This document shows, one piece after another, positions 25,401 to 55,129 of a stretch of 64,000 nt of DNA. The position numbers and the translations under genes were made by a program. How positions within the stretch are numbered: the first letter of the stretch is position 1; each line of letters starts with the position of its first letter. A model generated the notes under the pieces. The model had not been told where the DNA came from and made no database searches. It worked only from the letters and a program-made list of their open reading frames with translations. This stretch comes from Ovis canadensis (lineage: Eukaryota; Chordata; Mammalia; Artiodactyla; Bovidae): contig NC_091247.1 of assembly GCF_042477335.2 (NCBI RefSeq), forward strand, positions 2,130,501 to 2,194,500, written 5' to 3'.

Positions 25401-25659
25401 GGACGGCCGCCCCTGCTGCCCCCTGCCCCTCGCGTCTCCCCCACCCGCCCGGGCGGGGCACCTGCTGCCGTTCTGCCTCCCCTCCTGGGTCTCTCTCCCT
25501 GCCCCGGCCGAGGGCAGCGGCGTGACAGGTGAGGGGGGGACCTGACCAGGGCGGATGTGCCAAGGTTCCCTTGCCGTGACCGTGCAGCCTCATGTGCCCA
25601 CGGAGCCGGCCGAGGCTGGGGTGACCGGCCATCCCTCCGCGGTCCCTTCCGCCCTGCAG

Positions 25660-45066
<19,407 letters not shown>

Positions 45067-45912
45067 GCCCTGGATGCGCGGCTCGGGCCGCCGCCGCCGC
45101 CGGGACGCCGCGGTGCTCCCCCCGGCGGTTAATATACTCCTTTCGTTCCATGGTGTGCAGGCTCTCTTTCACTTCAGTGTTATGGTATCTTCCAGTTCTG
45201 GCTTTAATAGGTCAATCGAGATCTCTCTGTGTGTGTCCATTAGACTTTGAGAAGCTGTGAATCGGCATCAGGTCTTTCCTCCGTAACTGAACTCAAGGCC
45301 CTTGGAGATGCCGGCTTCAGACGCTAACGTGATAACCGTAGGAAGCGTGTGAGGTGTGGTCTGAAGGTGCTTGCAGAACCCCTTTCCTTACGCCCGACCT
45401 GGTCTGTAGCCCCAGCGAGAATGTCTCCCGCGGAAATGTCTCGGACGTGGTGCCGCACGGGAAGGCTGTTGGCTTCGCCGACGGGGGTCTGTCTCCGTCT
45501 CCGAGCGCCCTGGGCCCTGACCCTCACGTCGAGGGCAGCTCTTTCTGCAGGGGCTGCTGACAGCCAGGCCCGCCCCTGCCATGAGTGAGGGTCAGGGCGG
45601 GGTCCCCGCGGCCCCCAGCCCGAGCTTCTGCGGGTGGGGAGCCGACGAGGGGGCGTGCAGAGGAGCCGTCTCTCTGATCTCCCAGGACGTTGGGAGCTCC
45701 TGGGAGGAACACGGTGGCTGCGTGGGCAGCGCAAGGGTTCCCAAACACTGAAACTTTTACCTCAACTTTGAAAAAAAAATAGAGAAAAGATTAAAAAAAA
45801 AAAAAAGGAGACTCTTTTTGTAAGGTTCAGCAATTTTCTACGAAAGGCCAGCCCCACGCGTGTCCCCAGCCCAACCGCTGCCACGCACTCCGGAACCATC
45901 GTCCCAGTCTCG

Positions 45913-45920
45913 TGTATATA
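45913..45920 (+). promoter_or_regulatory. Pumilio-type element in the BRD3 3' UTR
   Basis: TGTATATA is an exact match to the PUM1/2 consensus UGUANAUA, followed immediately by an AU-rich stretch (ATTTTATTTATT). Post-transcriptional control is inferred from the motif. Confidence 0.4.
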
Positions 45921-46180
45921 TGAATATTTTATTTATTAGCATCATTGGTCTTTTTTTTAAAAAAAAAAGAAAGAAAAACAAAACTGCAAAAGAAATGCAT
46001 TTTAAAAACAAGAAACAGAGGTGCAGAGATGCAGGCCTTTTCCGTGGTGTGAGGGGAGCCCAGGCCCCGCGGGCCGCGGGCCGCCCGCCCAGGTGCTACC
46101 GCCTCCTGCCCCTGCGCGGTGCTGAACCTCATCTGCGTGCTCGTCTCGGGGCTGCGGGGTTTCTGTTCTCGTTCTTTCTC

Positions 46181-46219
46181 GTGTGTGTGTGTGCGTGTGC
46201 GTGTGTGTGTGTGTGTGTG
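46181..46219. repeat. (GT)n in the BRD3 3' UTR
   Basis: About nineteen GT units with two C interruptions. In RNA this gives a UG-rich tract of the kind bound by CELF/TDP-43-type proteins (general knowledge; binding inferred). Confidence 0.85.
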
Positions 46220-46849
46220 AAATCTGGAGACTCACAGGTAATAGACGACTTCCGGCTGCAGCACATTCTCATTTTTTTTTTTAAATTTCATTTAGTTCTT
46301 TTATATTCACTTCTGGTCTCTCTTAGGACTGTTTTAAAAAGGACTTCGATTTAGGGAACCCCAGTTATATAATATAAACTTTGTAATCTGCAAGAAAAAG
46401 AAATGTATAGTAAATCTAAGTCTTGATTTTTACCTTTCTATTGTAAAAAAAAAAAAAAAAAAAGTAATAATAATATACAGAGTTTAACAGAAGGTTATGT
46501 TTCGGTTTTGTTTTCTCCAGAGGCTGCCGTAGGGCCCTGAGCGCGGGGTACCCACCACACCACCTGCCTAGCTCGGAGCCACGTGGCTCTGGCCAAGGGT
46601 TCATGGCCCCCAGTGGGGCATCCCTCATCCCCACCTCCAGGGAGGGGGCAGCCCCTGCTGCCCCACCACATCTCCCAGCCACCAGCCGGCAACGGCCTGG
46701 CCCGGCTCTTGCTGGCCTGGTCTTTCTCCAGGCTGGAGGACCCTCTGGCCCCAGGAAGTCTCCCTCCCTCAAGACTGCATGGGGTCTCCCGGCTCATGAA
46801 CTTCTCAGTTAGCACAGAAATGATGGGACCTCACCGAGGCAGATCTACC

Positions 46850-47048
46850 CTGGTGGCTCAGAGGTTAAAGCGTCTGCCTCCAATGCGGGAGACCAGGGTT
46901 CAATCCCTGGGTCAGGAAGATCCCCTGGAGAAGGAAATGGTAACCCACTCCAGTATTCTTGCCTGGAGAATCCCATGGATGGAGAAGCCTGGTAGGCTAC
47001 AGTCCACAGGGTCGCAAAGAGTCGGACATGACTGAGCGGCTTCACTTA
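46850..47048 (+). mobile_element. Bov-tA SINE inside the BRD3 3' UTR
   Basis: Sense copy with CTGGTGGCTCAGAGGTTAAA, GGTTCAATCCCTGGGTCAGG and TCGCAAAGAGTCGGACATGA. It would be transcribed as part of long BRD3 3' UTR isoforms and lies upstream of all the late AATAAA signals. Confidence 0.9.
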
Positions 47049-48448
47049 CTCACCGAGGCAGGGGCTAGGGGTGGGGCTGGGGGCAGCCCAGCCGCTTGTC
47101 CGAGGTCGCGTTCTTCCTGACAGCCCTTCTGGATAGATCAGGGCACTAGCTGTTGGCGTCCTAACAGGTGGTGGTTCTAAAAATTCCTAATGTTCACTTG
47201 GATGCCACCAACCTTGATGGCCAAGGAGCCCTCGGATGGGGTAGGACTCTGACGAAACGTAGATGGGGGCATGCCATTTTTCTGACTGCCGCTGATTCTG
47301 ACCTTCGGTGAGTGTGGAGCCAGTTCATTCAACTTTTCATTGTAATAAAAATATAAATGGATTTTAAACTTGCCATTTTTTAAAAAGCTGCCCTGTTTTT
47401 CAAAGGTGTTTTCTAAACAGATCTTTAATGGAATAAAAACTATTACTTTAAGGACTTGGTACACGCTGGAGGGTCTTGAAGCAGGATCTCATGGGCGACG
47501 GGCAGCAGGCACAGGTCTGCGTGACAAGCAGATCCAAGCCAAGGGGCCTGGAGGTGTTGGGAGTTGCCGGGGGTGCCCTCCAGCTGCCAGTGGGGAGGGT
47601 CGCCCTTGCCAGCCGCTCTGTAGGGGACAGGGGGCCCCAGTGCTGGGCGTGGTGGGAGCGGTTCCTGTCCACTGGTTTCCGGGTGCAAGAGGGGTTCTCA
47701 GCCACCTCCGCTCCTTTCCGCTGAAAGATCCGCTGGCTCTGATGCTGCCGGAGAGCTGAGCGATGCAGGTCGTTTTTTTTTGTTTTTTTTTTTTTTCCTT
47801 AGGCTTTCTGTCCAGACTCAAAACTGATTTCAGAGTTTTGGGGGGACTCCCTCCACCCCCTGATGTCAGCCTATGGGTGTTTGCTGTTTTCATTTCCCCT
47901 GTGTTGGGCAAGTGAAATTGTTCTAGTTTCCCTAGAACTAGAGGGCAGCCCGTCGAGGCTTAGGAACCGTGTTCACTGGGTCGCACCCGTGCAGGACTCG
48001 AGATCGCGGCTTTCAAACAGTCTCCCCGACCCCTGGGGGCCGAGGGGGTGGCTTTGGCCATGAACTGAACTCCAGAAACCCTTGCTCACTCATCTTGCTT
48101 ACAGGCTGTTCAGATGCATTTTCCGTTTTGTTTGCTTTTTCTGTTCTTTTGCACCGTTCCCATCTTTTACAGGTGTGGTGGGGGTGGGGGGAGCCCCGCC
48201 CACATGAAGACTTCGTTACAGCCGTGTAGCGCTGCTCGCTGATGCCGGCGTAACACTTCCAGGAGGTTTTCCTTTTTTTATACTTAAAATGTTACTTTTC
48301 TGTATGATGTGCATGCAAGTTTACCGTAACTTTTCTTACTCTTTTTAGTGCCGTTTCTAGTATATTCCTGTGAATGTCAGTTACCGAAAATGAGTCCGAT
48401 GTAAGTAGCTTTAGCTTGTTTACTGCAGTTCTGGCCTCATCACGACAG

Positions 48449-48526
48449 AATAAAAGTGGTAGAAAGTACTGTTTCTGGTGATCATGGACCCTTCTCCGGG
48501 GGCATTTGTTTTGTTTTCATAATAAA
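48449..48526 (+). terminator. BRD3: Candidate distal BRD3 polyadenylation signals
   Basis: Two AATAAA hexamers lie 72 bases apart (48449-48454 and 48521-48526). G/T-rich sequence (TGTTTCTGGTGATC) follows the first. They are the last canonical + strand signals before the gap to the converging gene. Usage is inferred. Confidence 0.6.
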
Positions 48527-48540
48527 AGAAAAAAGAAAAG

Positions 48541-49850
48541 AGAGAGGTCCCGTTTCTGCTTTCTGGGCTCCCAGCGCCCCCCTGGCTCGTGTGTGATGGG
48601 GGAGGGGTGCCCTCGTTTTAACATCACATAGCTCCTGGTGGGAATGCCCGGAGCGTCCCAAAGGGGTCTCAGCCGGCCCAGTGGCTCTGGTCCTCAGCCC
48701 AGGTTGGGGAGGCCCCAAGACCTCGGGAGCGCTGTGTGTTGCCTTCTCAGGCCAGTGGCTAACCTGCAGGCACCACCCCCTTCCCCCACCGCCCAGCCTG
48801 ATCATGTCTGGCGCTCCCACTGGGCCTTCCGTCTACACTAAGGTGCCTCCTGAGACCACAGGCATCCAGTGCTCGTCCGGCTGGCCCGAGGATGTTTCCA
48901 AGAAACCACATGGGGCAGTGTACACGCTGAGCTTTCTTCCAGGCAGCCTGGAACCCGGCAGCAAGGGATCAAGGTGTCGAGACAAGTGCACGTTCTGACA
49001 CTGTCTTCAAAATGTGACTGTTGGAGCCAGGCCTTGCAGTGGGGTGCTGTCCAGGCCTGAGGCCACCCTCCCCTGTATTCCCTTGGCACATGTCACCCAG
49101 CCTGAGCTCCCCAAGGTCGGGGACTGAGCACACCTACCTCGGTGTCCCAGCCCCGGCGGGGAAGGCCAGGCGCCCAGGCTTCCCTGAGGCAAAGCGGCTC
49201 CCGCTCACCGAGCAGCTCAGTGCCTGCCCTCCTGTCCTAGCCACCGCCTCTGTGACTGCAGCTGACCAGCCATGGCCCACTCCTCAGCCAGTCTAGGGGG
49301 AGGCACAGGCATTCCAGCTAAGTCAGAACTTTGCTTCCTTCCCAAGCTGGACTTCAGTCAGAGGAGTGCAGATGCCGGCAAGGCCCCTCTCCTAGGGGAT
49401 TCCAGTGTCCCGGCGCCTGGACGGGCGAGCCTTTACTGCACAGGCCCAACTCTACATGAGACAGGCTTCCTCTTCATCTCCGGGAGCCACTTAAAGGAAC
49501 TCGGTCTTCCAGCCTCCCGACCGGAGGCGGCAAGCAAGCCGAGGCTCTATCAGCGAGAACCAGGCTTCTGGCTGGACGTGTGGCCTGTGGGGAATGCAGT
49601 CTGACCCAGCCCTTCCCTTCTGGATGCTGTCTGCTGACTAGCTTGCACGCCTGCGTGAACAACCACGCACACGGAAGCTCTGGATGCGCTGTGTGCACGT
49701 CCGGCGGGACGGGGTCTGCCCACCTGTGGGCTCCCCGGGGTGCTGCCTGCCCTGCGGTTCTTAGCGATTGTTACTGTTGTAAACAAAAACCCCAGAAGCC
49801 AAGGTAGGATATTATGGACAGATCGAAATTTGGAGTGAGGAAGGAAGGAG
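48541..49850. other. Gap between convergent BRD3 and BRD3OS
   Basis: Unique-looking, moderately GC-rich sequence with no recognised repeat or coding exon. Human BRD3OS transcripts overlap BRD3, as I recall, so longer 3' ends of either gene could cover it. Confidence 0.5.
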
Positions 49851-49864
49851 CCTCCTGAAGGAGA

Positions 49865-49870
49865 TTTATT
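49865..49870 (-). terminator. BRD3OS: Candidate BRD3OS polyadenylation signal
   Basis: TTTATT on the + strand gives AATAAA on the - strand, about 830 bases past the BRD3OS stop. It is the first canonical signal I see downstream in that direction. It leaves about 1.3 kb between the inferred ends of the two convergent genes. Confidence 0.5.
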
Positions 49871-50698
49871 TAAAAAGAAAATTCCGCTTCGGCAAGACAC
49901 CTCTGCATTTGCCTCACCACACAGACTTTACAGCAAATCCCTTCAAACTGACTCATAAACCTGCCCACACGGAGGGGAGCCGACACGCATCACGCACTGC
50001 AGGTGGCCGGGGGCTGCGGCCCTGGAGCAGAGGCTGAGCTGCTGTCTGCTGAGAACCTGCCTATTTCAGCTCTGTGATCAAACCTGAGGTCACTGTTAGC
50101 AGCAGACGTGTAGCTTCATAATGCGGGGCTTCCCCTACCTAAGTTTTCGGATGCCTTTGCCCGCAGCCCCCAGCATCAGGAAGCTAGTGTCAAAACCATC
50201 ACGGTGCATCGCGGGCAGTGATCGCTTTGGTAACTAGACTCAAACCCCAGTCAGTGCCACAGGGTTCCTGCCGAAATGCTGCTGCCAACGACCTGTAAAA
50301 CCACTGTGGTCCTGCCGGTGGACTTCTGATCCTACATGACGCCAATTCACTGTTTTGTTTTTTTAGATTTGACCCATTCTTCACCAGGCAGAAGGGAATA
50401 CTAGACACAACCTGTAAGAATGTAAAAAGGCTGTTTGTACCTGGGGTATCTCTCTTGCGTGACTTACTGGGAAGCGTGACCAGGACAGCATCTAGCTGGG
50501 CCCAGGCTGTGCCCGCAGGGTCAGGATGGGGTCCAGAAGTCCACCCATCACCCCGACTGTGAGTGGGCGGGGTGCCACCTCTGGGGTTTGGGGGTTCCCC
50601 TATCACAGCGCAGGCTTCACATTCCCTGTCAGAATCTCCCAGGGAGGGCTAGGGGTCAGCAAGGCGGCCTGGTGCCTGGGCTGATTTTCACCCCAGAA

Positions 50699-50953
50699 TT
50701 ACATTATAGAACAAAACTTGGACTGCCCCGTGTCCCGCGAGACGTCCAGCTTATTTCTGTCCCGGACAAGGATGGCCTCGTTCCCGTACTGTGAGTACCA
50801 CATGCTTCGGCTCCTGCTCAGGTACGTCCCGGGCAGCGCGGATGCCAGCTTCTGCTGCTGCTGTTGCCAGATGAGCAGGGAGGTGTCCCGGTACCGGAGC
50901 CGGGCGTAGCTTTCAGACAGAGCTTTCTCTGCCAGCGGGACGCGGCCACTCAT
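50699..50953 (-). CDS. BRD3OS: BRD3OS microprotein, 84 residues, C-terminal CaaX box
   Basis: The ATG at 50953-50951 (G at -3) opens an 84-residue frame starting [20 protein letters not shown] and ending at TAA 50701-50699. It matches my recollection of the putative protein of human BRD3OS (formerly LINC00094), which lies tail-to-tail with BRD3. No signal peptide or membrane segment is seen. There is a WQQQQQKL segment, then [18 protein letters not shown]. The last four residues are Cys-Ser-Ile-Met, a canonical CaaX prenylation box; Met at X favours farnesyltransferase. An in-frame TAG at 51022-51020 lies upstream, but a non-AUG extension or a splice acceptor just before the ATG cannot be excluded. 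Function is unknown; membrane tethering is inference from the CaaX box. Confidence 0.82.
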   Translation of the reverse strand: MSGRVPLAEKALSESYARLRYRDTSLLIWQQQQQKLASALPGTYLSRSRSMWYSQYGNEAILVRDRNKLDVSRDTGQSKFCSIM

Positions 50954-51282
50954 CACTGGCCAGAACCTCCCCGCACCTGGGCTCCCGCACAGCTGCCGGC
51001 TGCTCTGCACTAAACGCCACTAGTGAAGAAGGCTTGCAGCAGCTGGGCGTGAGGATTCCTTCTTTAACTTAATGGTCACGAGGAACTCAGGCCATTTGCA
51101 GGCAACACCCTATATGAGGGCTCTCTGCGAGGAAACTGGAGAGGAGTCTCCGAGCATTCTGAAGACAGCCAAGAGCCACGCGTGAGCCGGCAGGCAGGTC
51201 AGCGGAGCCCCAGCCGCAGCGTGCCCCAGTGACGGTTCGTGCTCTGTGTCAGGTGTGCTGATGACGGGGACGAGGCCCTCAC

Positions 51283-51549
51283 CTCGGGCGGGACTTGTCA
51301 GGTGTCCACTGCGAGTCTGACGCGACTCAGACCGCTGCATCTGAAGATACACATCCGCTGTCCTGCATGAAAAGACATTGTACACTAGGCAGAAACCGAC
51401 AGCAGCTTCCGTAAGCGCTGCCCTCCTGCTCTGCGCCTGGGTGAGCCTTCAGCAGTGCAGAGGCGGCCGGATCCCTGCCAGGGGTGTGGAGCCCGCTTTC
51501 TGTGCAGAGCTTTCTCCTGGCTAGCCTTCGGCTCCTCCGCAACGTGATG
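51283..51549 (-). ncRNA. BRD3OS: Candidate internal 5' UTR exon of BRD3OS
   Basis: On the - strand a good acceptor (TTTCTTTGTAG, AG at 51551-51550) and a strong donor (CCGAG|GTGAGG, GT at 51282-51281) bracket 267 bases between the CpG island and the coding exon. This is the expected place for an upstream exon. No coding potential is claimed. Inferred from splice-site strings only. Confidence 0.35.
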
Positions 51550-51929
51550 CTACAAAGAAACGAGCCTGCTGTCAGGTGTCGGGAGAGGAAAGGACCCCGG
51601 CGGTCCTGGCAGGGCTTAAGGCACGGGATCCTTCGTAACTCTTGGGATCAGAGCCCTTAAACCAAGCCACCCAGCCCCATGCTCCCACTATCTCGGTTGC
51701 TTCGCGGTGACGCAATGAGCTTGGGTTTAAGAGGCAGAAGGATGCCTCATCCTAGTTCTGTGAACGATGGGGGTGGTACTGGGGAAACCCCTTGCTGGAG
51801 AGCTGAGAAATAAGTTCTAGGAATCTGTCGGGGCGCAGAAAGGACCTGCTCACGCTGGTACCCACCCAGCGCCCCCTTTCTCCTCCGAGCAGCCGGGAGG
51901 GCCCTGAACCCGAAGGAAGAATGACGTCG

Positions 51930-52400
51930 GGGAGAACCGCACAGGGCGCACCCACAGCGGCCCCGGCTCTCCCGGCCACACGACTTCTCCCTTCCGTGCG
52001 GCCCGCGCGCCCGTCGCCCAGCCGCGTCCTCGACACCCGCCGAGCCCCCGCGGCCCGCCCGCGGCGCGTCCCCGCCGCCTCCCCAGCATCCTGGGCGCCC
52101 ACTCGCCCGGAGGCGCCCCGCAGCCCCCCGTGACCCGGCCCGCGCCCGCCCGCGGCCCGCCCGGTCACCTGGCCCGCGCCCCGGGCCGTCCTGCCCCGGA
52201 CGCCCGCGCGGCGGGGCCTCGGGGACGCGCTGGGCGGTGCCGGCGGGCGGCGGGGCCGCGTCTCCATGGCAGCGCCGCAGGCATGCCGAGCCGAGCGCCG
52301 AGGCCAGGCAGGCGGGCGCGCCGAGCCGGAGCCATCGATGGCTCCGCGGGGCAGGGCCGGGGGCGGGGCTTCCTGCTCGGGCAGAGGCTGCGGCCGGAGC
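51930..52400 (-). promoter_or_regulatory. BRD3OS: CpG-island promoter of BRD3OS
   Basis: A compact CpG-dense block, unlike the flanking repeats, lies about 1 kb upstream of the BRD3OS coding exon on the - strand. A candidate first-exon donor reads CCAG|GTGACC with GT at 52168-52167. No TATA box was noticed. A Bov-tA SINE (52478-52652) abuts the upstream edge, so ruminants appear to have a repeat immediately behind this promoter. The exact start site is not determinable. Confidence 0.7.
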
Positions 52401-52477
52401 CTGACCTCCCGCCGTTATTGTTGGTCTTTGCACCGTATTGGTTGTCTCTTTGTGTTGCTGCTTGCCTACGCCTGGGG

Positions 52478-52652
52478 CTTCCCTTGTAGCTCAGCCGGTA
52501 AAGAATACGCCTGCGTGCAGGAATCCTGGGTTCAGTCCCTGCGTCGGGAAGATCCCTTGGAGAAGGAAATGGCAGCCCACTCCCACGGAGGAGCCTGGTG
52601 GGCTGCAGCCCATGGGGTCGCAAAGAGTCGGGCACGACTGGGCGACTAACAC
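52478..52652 (+). mobile_element. Bov-tA SINE adjoining the BRD3OS promoter
   Basis: GGGCTTCCCTTGTAGCTCAG, TCGGGAAGATCCCTTGGAGA and TCGCAAAGAGTCGGGCACGA, immediately upstream of the - strand CpG-island promoter. It lacks part of the central region. Confidence 0.9.
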
Positions 52653-52877
52653 ACACTCGTGTCCTTCTGCCTCTGCTGTCGCTGTTGCTGCTAGCGTTCT
52701 TGCTCCTGGGGACCGACGCAGTTATCTTGTAATATCACATGTTCCCAGTCCGCTCACCCCTCTCAACCAGCCGGGTCAGGTCCCCATTCTTGCGCACCCG
52801 GCCTCTAAATCGTATTCCAATAACACTCTCCTTTCGTATCTGCCCCTTTCCTTACTGAACTTTCAGTTTTACGGTTT

Positions 52878-52978
52878 CCCGCCACTCCAGTACTCTTGCC
52901 TGGAAAATCCCATGGACGGAGGAGACTGGTAGGCTGCAGTCCATGGGGTCACTAAGAGTTGGACACGACTGAAGTGAT
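52878..52978 (+). mobile_element. Bov-tA SINE 3' fragment
   Basis: CCACTCCAGTACTCTTGCCT followed by GTCCATGGGGTCACTAAGAG. The head is absent. Confidence 0.85.
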
Positions 52979-53029
52979 TGGCGGTGGCAGCAGTGCTGGC
53001 AACGCTAATTAAGGAAGTGGACGCAAGGG

Positions 53030-53535
53030 ACGTTCATCAACACCGAGCCCGCCATCATAGGATCCACGTTCTTGACATTCTTTGCAAGGACACATAACAT
53101 ACACAGAAGCTGATCACAGGCCAGACCATAAATTAGTTTCAATAAGTCCTACTTGGAAAGGGTCACAGGAAAAACAGCAATAAAGATAACTAGAGGAAAA
53201 TCCATATGTTTGATTATTTTGAAATAATATTCTCAAGCCCACTCAAGGATACCAAAAAGCAACCTCTGAATTTCTCATGGGTCAAAGAGAAACTCATACT
53301 ACAAATTTTAAACTATTTTAACTGAATGGTGATAAAAATGCAATATATCAAAAATTGTGGGATGCAGTTAAAATCACTCCTGGAGGGGAGTTTAGAGTCT
53401 AACATGCATATATAGGAGCATATGCATTTATGTGGTGTGTTTGTGGGGTATGTGGGAGCTCTGTATTGTCTGTGCAATTTTTCTGTAAATCTAAAACCAT
53501 CCCAAATTAAAGTATAAAAGCTTATTTTTAAAATT
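53030..53535 (+). mobile_element. Old L1 ORF2 fragment
   Basis: CACAGGCCAGACCATAAATT, CTCATGGGTCAAAGAGAAAC and ATTGTGGGATGCAGTTAAAA resemble the L1 ORF2 segment after the endonuclease. No open frame. Confidence 0.65.
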
Positions 53536-54389
53536 AATGGAAAGGAAAGTCACAGAGATGAGAAAAAATTAATATATATTACTGATGAGGGACTTAGGGT
53601 CCTGCTGGAAGACAGAAGTCACACCAGTGATTTGACCAGAGAGAAATTAATCGAAGGGGTTGCACATTAGGTACAAAGGTGTTAACAAGGTCACTTGTTA
53701 ACAAGGTTAACATAAAAACCTCTGAAGTATCTCAAGGTGGTAACTTCGGGAAGCAGAGGACCAGAGTGAAGACGGTGAAATTATGAACATTTGAAAAGTC
53801 AGAGGAGGGACGCCAAAGAGCTGCGACTCAGGCTTTTGAGGAGGGGCCGCTGGTAGTCGGAGCTGATGTCTGTGCACCGAGAGGGGGGTCCCAGCAGGGC
53901 GAGACGCAGACCCCGAGGATGCGGCGCCAGCCGGCCACTGGCCCCGAGCGGCAGCAACAGGATGAAGTGGACTTTGTGCTCACTGGAGAAACTGCAGACG
54001 ATTCAGCTGCTGCTTCCCGAAAAGCATGAAGATTTGTGGCCCAGGGAGCTGCCAGCTGCCGGCAGGAAGCAGAGGCGAAGAAGCAGGTTCCTTCTCTCTC
54101 CTCCGCCTTTCTGTCTGCCTCCAGCACCCTCTCCTGACGGAGCCCACTGGTCCCTGCCGCACGGAGCAGGCTGTGAAGGCTGTTTAGATCTGTGGTTCAA
54201 GGCAAAGGTTTATGGGCACAGGCAAAGCCTTCCTCACTGCCATCTCTTTATTCAGCCTCCATCCACACGTTTCTGTGCACGTTTGAGCTTCCGTATAACA
54301 AAAGCAAGTCAGACAAAAACCCAACTCTCCACTTCTGCCTGATACGATGTGACCGTCTTTCACACGAGAGTGGAACTGTCTCCCTGTCA

Positions 54390-54885
54390 ACAGACAGATG
54401 GATAAAGAAGATGAGGTGTATACATTCTCGGTGGAGTGCTGCTCAGCCACAGAAAAGGATGGGATCGTGCCGTTTGCAGCAGCGTGGATGGGCCTAGAGA
54501 CTCTGACGCTAAGTGAGGTAAGCCCGAGAGAGAAGACAGATATCACATGATGCGGAAAGAGTGCTACAGATGAGTTCATTTGCATAACAGAAGTGGACTC
54601 GCGACACAGAAAGCGAATTCATAGTTACTGAAGTGGAAAGGTGGGGAGGGACACCTTAGGAATTTGGGATTAACAGATACACGCTGCTCTACGTAAAATA
54701 GACAACCAGGACCTGCCGTATGGCAGAGAGAGTGGTATTCAGTGTCCTGTAATAACCTGTAAAGGAAAAGAATCTGGAAAAGAATATAATATATATTGTA
54801 TATTATGCTGAATCAGTTTTCTAATACGTGAAATACTGTAAATCAACTATACTTAAATTTTAAAAAATAAGAAAAAAAAAAGAGT
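54390..54885 (+). mobile_element. L1 3' UTR with poly-A tail
   Basis: GTGCTGCTCAGCCACAGAAA, CGTTTGCAGCAGCGTGGATG, GAATTTGGGATTAACAGATA and ACTGTAAATCAACTATACTT are followed by an A-rich tail at about 54855-54882. Confidence 0.85.
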
Positions 54886-55129
54886 GAGACTGTCTTCTCC
54901 CCAAAGAGAGGAAGTACAGAGTCCTACCAGTGCTGGCGTCCGTTTCTGGGCTGGTTAATCACTTTTCCTGTTCAATCTCCTTCTGTCTGAATATTCTTTC
55001 AGCTGAAACTAAATTGCGAAATTAACTTCCGACAAAACCGTATTGAAAGTCGTAAGGGAAGTGAGGAAATAGAAGAAGAGCTGGGCACAAACAGTACACG
55101 CTCAACAGGCAGGCCGAGATGTGGACTTA

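Larger units (their letters stand above)
12491..25659 (+). other. BRD3: BRD3 intron 1 (about 13 kb), no additional gene seen
   Basis: GC-rich intronic sequence lies between the promoter island and the first coding exon. It holds a BovB fragment (16585-17042), a GTG-rich minisatellite with a TG run (18722-19222) and small direct duplications: a 43-bp pair near 17808-17895 and a perfect 60-bp pair near 22370-22489. A palindromic ATTTGCAAAT POU-like site lies at about 13387. Long open frames here reflect low stop-codon density in GC-rich DNA; none shows recognisable domains. Confidence 0.75.
45067..48540 (+). other. BRD3: BRD3 3' UTR
   Basis: About 3.4 kb of non-coding sequence follows the stop, including a TG run, A-rich tracts and a Bov-tA SINE. 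AU-rich and U-rich stretches occur near 45913-45945 and 48250-48400. The end is inferred from the last canonical signals, AATAAA at 48449-48454 and 48521-48526. Earlier AATAAA hexamers at about 47345 and 47432 could give shorter forms. Confidence 0.75.

Noticed and set aside
51747-52433. 228-codon - frame over the BRD3OS promoter island
   Set aside because: Arg/Gly/Ala-rich composition typical of GC-rich promoters. The recognisable BRD3OS protein is in a separate exon at 50699-50953 with its own ATG.
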